64,000 nt of DNA, taken from NCBI GenBank assembly GCA_002480085.1, contig DKPJ01000011.1, positions 178,389-242,388 on the forward strand, given 5' to 3'. Below the pieces are notes generated by a model. It did no database searches and had not been told where the DNA came from. It was given only the letters and a program-made list of their open reading frames with translations. This DNA is from Enterobacteriaceae bacterium UBA7338. GTDB taxonomy: Bacteria > Pseudomonadota > Gammaproteobacteria > Enterobacterales > Enterobacteriaceae. Of this stretch, positions 60,221-64,000 are shown one piece after another. The stretch's first letter is position 1; each line of letters begins with the position of its first letter. A program made the translations under genes and the position numbers.

Positions 60221-61654
60221 ATGTTTAAGAATGCATTTGCTAACCTGCAAAAGGTCGGTAAATCACTGATGCTGCCCGTTTCCGTACTGCCCATCGCAGG
60301 TATCCTGCTTGGCGTCGGTTCGGCAAACTTTACCTGGCTACCAGAAGTGGTTTCCCATGTTATGGCAGAAGCGGGCGGTTCCGTTTTTGCTAACATGCCT
60401 CTGATTTTCGCTATCGGTGTTGCGCTTGGCTTCACCAATAACGACGGCGTGTCTGCGCTGGCTGCAGTGGTTGCCTATGGCATCATGGTGAAAACGATGG
60501 CCGTGGTTGCGCCGCTGGTGCTGCATCTGCCTGCAGAAGAGATTGCGGCGAAACACCTGGCGGATACCGGTGTTCTCGGCGGGATCATTGCGGGTGCGAT
60601 TGCCGCCTACATGTTCAACCGCTTCTACCGCATCAAGCTCCCTGAGTATCTGGGCTTCTTCGCCGGTAAGCGTTTCGTGCCGATCATCTCTGGTCTGGCC
60701 GCGATCTTCATGGGCGTGATCCTCTCCTTCATTTGGCCACCGATCGGTACGGCTATCCAGACCTTCTCCCAGTGGGCGGCTTACCAGAATCCGGTTGTGG
60801 CGTTTGGTATCTACGGCTTCATTGAGCGCTGCCTGGTACCGTTTGGTCTGCACCACATCTGGAACGTTCCTTTCCAGATGCAGATTGGTGAATACACCAA
60901 CGCGGCAGGCCAGGTCTTCCACGGCGATATCCCGCGCTATATGGCAGGTGACCCGACCGCAGGTAAACTCTCCGGTGGCTTCCTGTTCAAAATGTACGGC
61001 CTGCCGGCTGCTGCGATTGCCATCTGGCACTCTGCGAAACCGGAAAACCGTGCCAAAGTGGGCGGTATCATGATCTCCGCCGCGCTGACCTCGTTCCTGA
61101 CCGGTATCACCGAGCCGATCGAGTTCTCCTTCATGTTCGTTGCGCCGATCCTCTACGCAATCCACGCGGTTCTCGCAGGTCTGGCCTTCCCGATCTGTAT
61201 CCTGCTGGGTATGCGTGACGGTACCTCCTTCTCGCACGGTCTGATCGACTTCATCGTGCTGAGCGGTAACGGCAGCAAACTGTGGCTGTTCCCGATTGTC
61301 GGCCTGTGCTATGCGGCAGTCTACTACACCGTGTTCCGCGTGCTGATCAAAGCGCTTGATCTGAAAACACCGGGCCGTGAAGACGCTACCGATGATGCTA
61401 AAGCTGGCGCAACCAGCGAGATGGCTCCGGCGCTGGTCTCCGCCTTCGGTGGTAAAGAGAACATCACTAACCTCGACGCCTGTATTACTCGTCTGCGCGT
61501 GAGCGTGGCCGACGTGGCGAAGGTTGACCAGGCTGGCCTGAAGAAACTGGGTGCAGCAGGTGTGGTTGTTGCAGGTTCGGGCGTTCAGGCCATTTTCGGT
61601 ACTAAATCCGATAACCTGAAAACCGAAATGGATGAGTACATCCGCAACAGCTAA
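60221..61654 (+). CDS. ptsG: Glucose PTS transporter EIICB PtsG
   Basis: Membrane permease that imports and phosphorylates glucose. 477 residues as in E. coli. EIIC domain with about ten helices (FANLQKVGKSLMLPVSVLPIAGILLG start; GITEPIEF substrate motif), then a linker (about 385-400) and EIIB with phosphorylated Cys421 (NLDACITRLRVS). Expression signals upstream match E. coli. Confidence 0.97.
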   Translation: MFKNAFANLQKVGKSLMLPVSVLPIAGILLGVGSANFTWLPEVVSHVMAEAGGSVFANMPLIFAIGVALGFTNNDGVSALAAVVAYGIMVKTMAVVAPLVLHLPAEEIAAKHLADTGVLGGIIAGAIAAYMFNRFYRIKLPEYLGFFAGKRFVPIISGLAAIFMGVILSFIWPPIGTAIQTFSQWAAYQNPVVAFGIYGFIERCLVPFGLHHIWNVPFQMQIGEYTNAAGQVFHGDIPRYMAGDPTAGKLSGGFLFKMYGLPAAAIAIWHSAKPENRAKVGGIMISAALTSFLTGITEPIEFSFMFVAPILYAIHAVLAGLAFPICILLGMRDGTSFSHGLIDFIVLSGNGSKLWLFPIVGLCYAAVYYTVFRVLIKALDLKTPGREDATDDAKAGATSEMAPALVSAFGGKENITNLDACITRLRVSVADVAKVDQAGLKKLGAAGVVVAGSGVQAIFGTKSDNLKTEMDEYIRNS

Positions 61655-61675
61655 TTTGCAGTCTGGGGAGACTGA

Positions 61676-61699
61676 GGGAGCCGCAAGGCTCCCTTTTTT
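61676..61699 (+). terminator. ptsG terminator
   Basis: GGGAGCC/GGCTCCC with GCAA loop and six T, 21 bases after the stop. Confidence 0.93.
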
Positions 61700-61809
61700 A
61701 TTGCTTACCTTTTGGTAATTCATGCCCTTAAAGCGTAAGCACTATGATAAGTAACGAATGGAGGCTAAGATTTTCATACCTGTCCAATGCTGAAACAGAG
61801 AGTATTTGT

Positions 61810-62913
61810 ATGTCTAATCCCACGCTATTTACCCCGCTACGCATCAGAAATCTGGAGATTGAGAACCGCATCGTCATCGCACCTATGTGCCAGTATTCGG
61901 CTGAAGAGGGATGCATGACTGACTGGCACGCTATGCATCTGGGGCAGCTTGCGCAATCGGGTGCAGGTTTGCTTACCATTGAAGCGACAGCGGTCTCTCC
62001 TGAAGGACGCATCACCTTTGCTGACGTTGGTCTCTATGATGATAAAACTGAGGCTGCAATGGCCGGGGTTCTTGACTCCATCCGTAAATGGTCGGATATG
62101 CCCATTGCAATCCAGCTGGCTCATGCAGGACGGAAAGCATCGACCTACAAACCGTGGGATAAACAGGGCCAAATCCCGCCTGACCAGCAGGGCGGCTGGC
62201 AAACGTTAGCGCCTTCCGCTGTTCCCTACAGCTCGGGCTATACGCCGCCTACAGCGCTGGACAGTGCCGGGCTAGACGAGATCCGCACCCAGTTTGCCAA
62301 TGCCGCGAAACGCGCTGCCAGGCTGGATATCGATCTAATTCAAATTCACGCCGCACATGGTTATCTGCTGCATCAGTTCTTATCGCCGCTCTCAAACCAG
62401 CGTACTGATGAGTACGGCGGCTCGCTGGAGAACCGTGCCAGATTCCCACTGGAAATTTTTGACGTGGTTCGGGAAGCGTTCCCGGCAGAGAAAGCGATCA
62501 GCGTGCGCATTTCAGCGACCGACTGGGTTGAGGGCGGATTCGATATTGAAGAGGCTGTGGCGTTTGCCAAAATGCTTGAGGCAAGAGGCGTTGATGTTAT
62601 CCATGTCTCCAGCGGCGGTCTCCACCCGGATCAAAAAATCGATGTCTATCCGGGGTATCAGGTCCCGCTAGCGAGAGCGGTAAAATCCGCTGTAAGCATT
62701 CCGGTTGTTGCCGTTGGACTGATCACCGAACCGCAACACGCTGAGGCAATCGTCTCGAGTGGCGATGCAGATATCATCGGGATTGCACGCACCGCGCTGT
62801 ACGATCCACGTTGGCCCTGGCATGCCGCTGCGACGCTTGGCGCCCAGGTGCGGGCAGCCAGCCAGTACATGCGTTGCCAGCCGCATACGCTCAAAAATCT
62901 CTTTAAGTCCTGA
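61810..62913 (+). CDS. Old Yellow Enzyme family ene-reductase (YqjM/XenA-like)
   Basis: FMN-dependent NAD(P)H:flavin oxidoreductase of 367 residues. Thermophilic-like/YqjM class signatures: APMCQYS with Cys27 and Tyr29, active-site His pair in IHAAHGY (180/183), and QRTDEYGGSLENRARF. Reduces activated alkenes or nitro compounds; natural substrate unknown. The ATG at 61810 follows AGAGAG by seven bases; the open frame begins 66 bases earlier without conservation. Not next to ptsG in E. coli K-12. Confidence 0.88.
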   Translation: MSNPTLFTPLRIRNLEIENRIVIAPMCQYSAEEGCMTDWHAMHLGQLAQSGAGLLTIEATAVSPEGRITFADVGLYDDKTEAAMAGVLDSIRKWSDMPIAIQLAHAGRKASTYKPWDKQGQIPPDQQGGWQTLAPSAVPYSSGYTPPTALDSAGLDEIRTQFANAAKRAARLDIDLIQIHAAHGYLLHQFLSPLSNQRTDEYGGSLENRARFPLEIFDVVREAFPAEKAISVRISATDWVEGGFDIEEAVAFAKMLEARGVDVIHVSSGGLHPDQKIDVYPGYQVPLARAVKSAVSIPVVAVGLITEPQHAEAIVSSGDADIIGIARTALYDPRWPWHAAATLGAQVRAASQYMRCQPHTLKNLFKS

Positions 62914-63019
62914 CCCTGCGAGGCTCGCCGCAACAGGCAAAGAACAGAAGCAGTAGAATAGCCGTGGCGCTTGAGGCTTTTTGCCTCATGCAGTCGGTAG
63001 AGATGTTGGTTTGCAAAGA

Positions 63020-63076
63020 GGTAAAAAGCAGAAAGCCCCGTAGTTAATTTTCATTAATCCACGAGGCCACCTGTAT
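63020..63076 (-). ncRNA. sok: Predicted Sok antisense RNA, unit 1
   Basis: The region covering GAAAGCCCCGTAG to the mok start corresponds to the Sok-complementary part of plasmid R1 hok/sok. The antisense promoter was not identified with certainty; ends are approximate. Confidence 0.4.
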
Positions 63077-63290
63077 GCCTGAACAACATCAGAGTAGCCA
63101 TTTACTCGCCGCAAGGCAAGGAGAAGAAGGCTATGAAGCTGCCACGGAACGCTCTTATCTGGTGCGTATTGATTGTGTGTCTCACGCTGTTGATATTCAC
63201 CTGGCTGACGCGGAAATCGCTGTGCGAAATCCGCTACAGAGACGGGACAGAGAGGTAGCTGCTTCGATGGCTTACGAATCCGGTAAGTAG
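63075..63290 (+). CDS. mok: Mok-like overlapping frame, unit 1, fused to a Hok tail
   Basis: Frame of 71 residues beginning MPEQHQSSHLLAARQGEEGYE. Up to the hok deletion it follows the +1 frame used by R1 mok (modulation of killing), whose translation enables hok translation. Because one base is lost near 63246, the frame then switches into the hok C-terminal frame and ends REVAASMAYESGK, giving a Mok-Hok chimera. Whether it is made is unknown. Confidence 0.6.
   Translation: MPEQHQSSHLLAARQGEEGYEAATERSYLVRIDCVSHAVDIHLADAEIAVRNPLQRRDREVAASMAYESGK
63133..63258 (+). pseudogene. hok: Frameshifted hok toxin gene, unit 1
   Basis: Begins as a normal Hok, MKLPRNALIWCVLIVCLTLL, keeping the membrane helix and CEIRYRDG, then loses one base relative to unit 2 (GGGACAGAG against GGGAGCAGAG) and stops at TAG after 41 residues instead of 52. 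The outer tail (REVAAxMAYESGK) is lost. The truncated peptide could still enter the membrane, so loss of toxicity is probable but not certain. Confidence 0.8.
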
Positions 63291-63299
63291 CAACCTGGA

Positions 63300-63320
63300 G
63301 GCGGGGCAACCCGCCTTTTT
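63300..63320 (+). terminator. Hairpin/terminator of hok unit 1
   Basis: GGCGGG/CCCGCC with GCAA loop and TTTTT. R1 hok mRNA has a similar structure after the hok stop. Confidence 0.8.
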
Positions 63321-63549
63321 AGGGTAGATGTTGCCGGGCATCGCGAGCGCCTTTATAAGGGCTGTTGGTTGAGACCAGCAGCCCTTTTTCTTTCTACTAA
63401 AATCGTTACTTGCCAGACGTCACGCAGTAGCCGTTGCGTTATGCGTAGCACGCCGCAACAGGTGGAAAGCAGAAGCAGTAGAATAGCCGTGGCGCTTGAG
63501 GCTTTTTGCCTCATAACGTTGAAATGGTAGCGATGTGGTGAGGCAGAAA

Positions 63550-63602
63550 GAAGAAAGCCCCGAAGGTCATTTTTCAATTAACCAACGAGGCCTACTCTAT
63601 GC
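63550..63602 (-). ncRNA. sok: Predicted Sok antisense RNA, unit 2
   Basis: By position against R1 hok/sok the antisense should cover GAAAGCCCCGAAGG up to the mok ribosome site. Ends and promoter are inferred, not proven from the sequence. Confidence 0.4.
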
Positions 63603-63661
63603 CTAGACAACATCAGAGTAGCCATTTACCCGCCGCAAGGCAAGGGAGAAGAAGGCTATGA
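63599..63661 (+). CDS. mok: Short mok frame, unit 2
   Basis: A 20-residue frame beginning MPRQHQSSHLPAARQG. An extra G (CAAGGGAGAAG against CAAGGAGAAG in unit 1 and in R1) shifts it so that it stops at TGA overlapping the hok ATG (ATGA). This still allows translational coupling, but by termination-reinitiation rather than by a long overlapping frame. Confidence 0.6.
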   Translation: MPRQHQSSHLPAARQGRRRL

Positions 63662-63816
63662 AGCTGCCACGGAACGCTCTTATCTGGTGCATATTAATCG
63701 TGTGTTTAACGCTGTTGATATTCACCTGGCTGACGCGGAAATCGCTGTGCGAAATCCGCTACAGAGACGGGAGCAGAGAGGTGGCTGCTTCGATGGCTTA
63801 CGAATCCGGTAAGTAG
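63658..63816 (+). CDS. hok: Hok-type membrane toxin, unit 2 (intact)
   Basis: Full 52-residue Hok starting MKLPRNALIWC and ending REVAASMAYESGK, very close to plasmid R1 Hok. It has one membrane helix (about 8-25), Cys residues at 11, 16 and 31, and a charged periplasmic tail. Hok depolarises the membrane when its mRNA outlives the Sok antisense RNA. All coding parts look functional. Confidence 0.92.
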   Translation: MKLPRNALIWCILIVCLTLLIFTWLTRKSLCEIRYRDGSREVAASMAYESGK

Positions 63817-63825
63817 CAACCTGGA

Positions 63826-63846
63826 GGCGGGGCAACCCGCCTTTTT
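63826..63846 (+). terminator. Hairpin/terminator of hok unit 2
   Basis: Same GGCGGG-GCAA-CCCGCC-TTTTT structure as in unit 1, ten bases after the hok stop. Confidence 0.8.
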
Positions 63847-63915
63847 AGGGTGGATGTTGCCGGGCATCGCGAGCGCCTTTATAAGGGCTGCTGGTTAAGG
63901 CCGGCAGCTCTTTTT

Positions 63916-64000
63916 TATAAGGGTAGATAGCCATTGATTATGTTCCACTTTTTATCTTCTTTAATGATAGGGTTATATGCTAACGCTAAAAGGAGATAAA
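63916..64000 (+). other. Leader of a gene starting beyond the window
   Basis: The last bases end in AAAAGGAGATAAA, a strong ribosome site facing right, preceded by an AT-rich stretch with promoter-like GGTTATATGCT. A gene probably begins within a few bases after 64000. Confidence 0.5.

Larger units (their letters stand above)
62926..63390 (+). repeat. hok/sok repeat unit 1
   Basis: First of two closely similar units, offset by exactly 525 bp from the second at both the left boundary (CGCCGCAACAGG) and the hok start. It contains a leader stem (TGAGGC/GCCTCA, 62972-62988), a mok frame, a frameshifted hok, the GGCGGG/CCCGCC hairpin, and a conserved tail. It starts 13 bases after the reductase stop. 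Confidence 0.85.
63451..63915 (+). repeat. hok/sok repeat unit 2
   Basis: Second unit with the same order: leader stem (TGAGGC/GCCTCA, 63497-63513), mok start, hok, hairpin and tail GCCGGGCATCGCGAGCGCC. The 60 bases between units (63391-63450) hold no frame or repeat that I recognise. Confidence 0.85.

Noticed and set aside
60338..61723. A 461-codon open frame on the minus strand across ptsG
   Set aside because: It is wholly antisense to the well-conserved ptsG, has no ribosome site or family features, and its openness follows from codon bias in ptsG.
63353..63577. A 74-codon minus-strand frame between the hok units
   Set aside because: It crosses the repeat boundary and the leader stem of unit 2, with no ribosome site or conserved feature.

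Overview
The window is chromosomal DNA of an enterobacterium (Enterobacteriaceae, close to the Enterobacter/Leclercia/Lelliottia group). Gene content and order follow the Escherichia coli ghrA-csg-opg-pyrC-flg-rne-fab-ptsG stretch almost gene for gene. Protein lengths match the E. coli products to within a few residues, with a few lineage-specific differences. No phage, IS element or CRISPR array was found. The species call is inference from gene order and protein similarity; no database search was possible.

Layout. 1-3170: the 5' tip of a tRNA-Ser gene on the minus strand, then ghrA, ycdX, ycdY, ycdZ. 3200-7630: both curli operons (csgDEFG minus, csgBAC plus) flanking a 755-bp AT-rich control region. 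7758-9720: ymdB and clsC. 9717-15190: osmoregulated periplasmic glucan genes opgC and opgGH. 15315-21850: yceK, msyB, lpxL, trhO, yceI-yceJ, the tiny yceO, solA, bssS, and dinI with a LexA box. 21924-29740: pyrC (PurR box and leader switch), yceB, grxB, mdtH, rimJ-yceH-mviM, murJ. 29786-41267: the complete flgNMA / flgBCDEFGHIJKL flagellar cluster with two clear sigma-28 promoters. 41348-43604: an MFS exporter and a divergent LysR regulator, absent from this place in E. coli K-12. 43647-49119: rne with its long leader, rluC, yceF. 49261-59922: the phospholipid/fatty-acid operon yceD-rpmF-plsX-fabHDG-acpP-fabF followed by pabC-mltG-tmk-holB-ycfH. 60221-61654: ptsG with CRP-, Mlc- and SgrS-type control sequences. 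61810-64000: an Old Yellow Enzyme reductase and a tandem pair of hok/sok-type toxin-antitoxin loci, also not at this position in E. coli K-12.

How the genes work together. CsgD switches on csgBAC; CsgE, F and G export and anchor the curli fibre; OpgG, H and C make and decorate periplasmic glucans; LpxL acylates lipid A; the flg block builds rod, hook and hook-filament junction, with FlgM restraining sigma-28. The rpmF-fab block couples ribosome, membrane-lipid and acyl-carrier synthesis. These are core enterobacterial functions.

The most unusual part is the last 1.1 kb. Two hok/sok units lie 525 bp apart, each carrying a different one-base indel: unit 1 keeps the long mok frame but its hok is frameshifted, while unit 2 keeps a full 52-residue Hok but its mok is cut to 20 codons ending on the hok start. 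Other points of note are an lpxL start moved upstream to a GTG, an 18-bp tandem duplication in bssS, a shortened CsgA export segment, an extra residue in AcpP, and a ribosome-site hairpin before opgG. I saw no wholly new multi-gene system.
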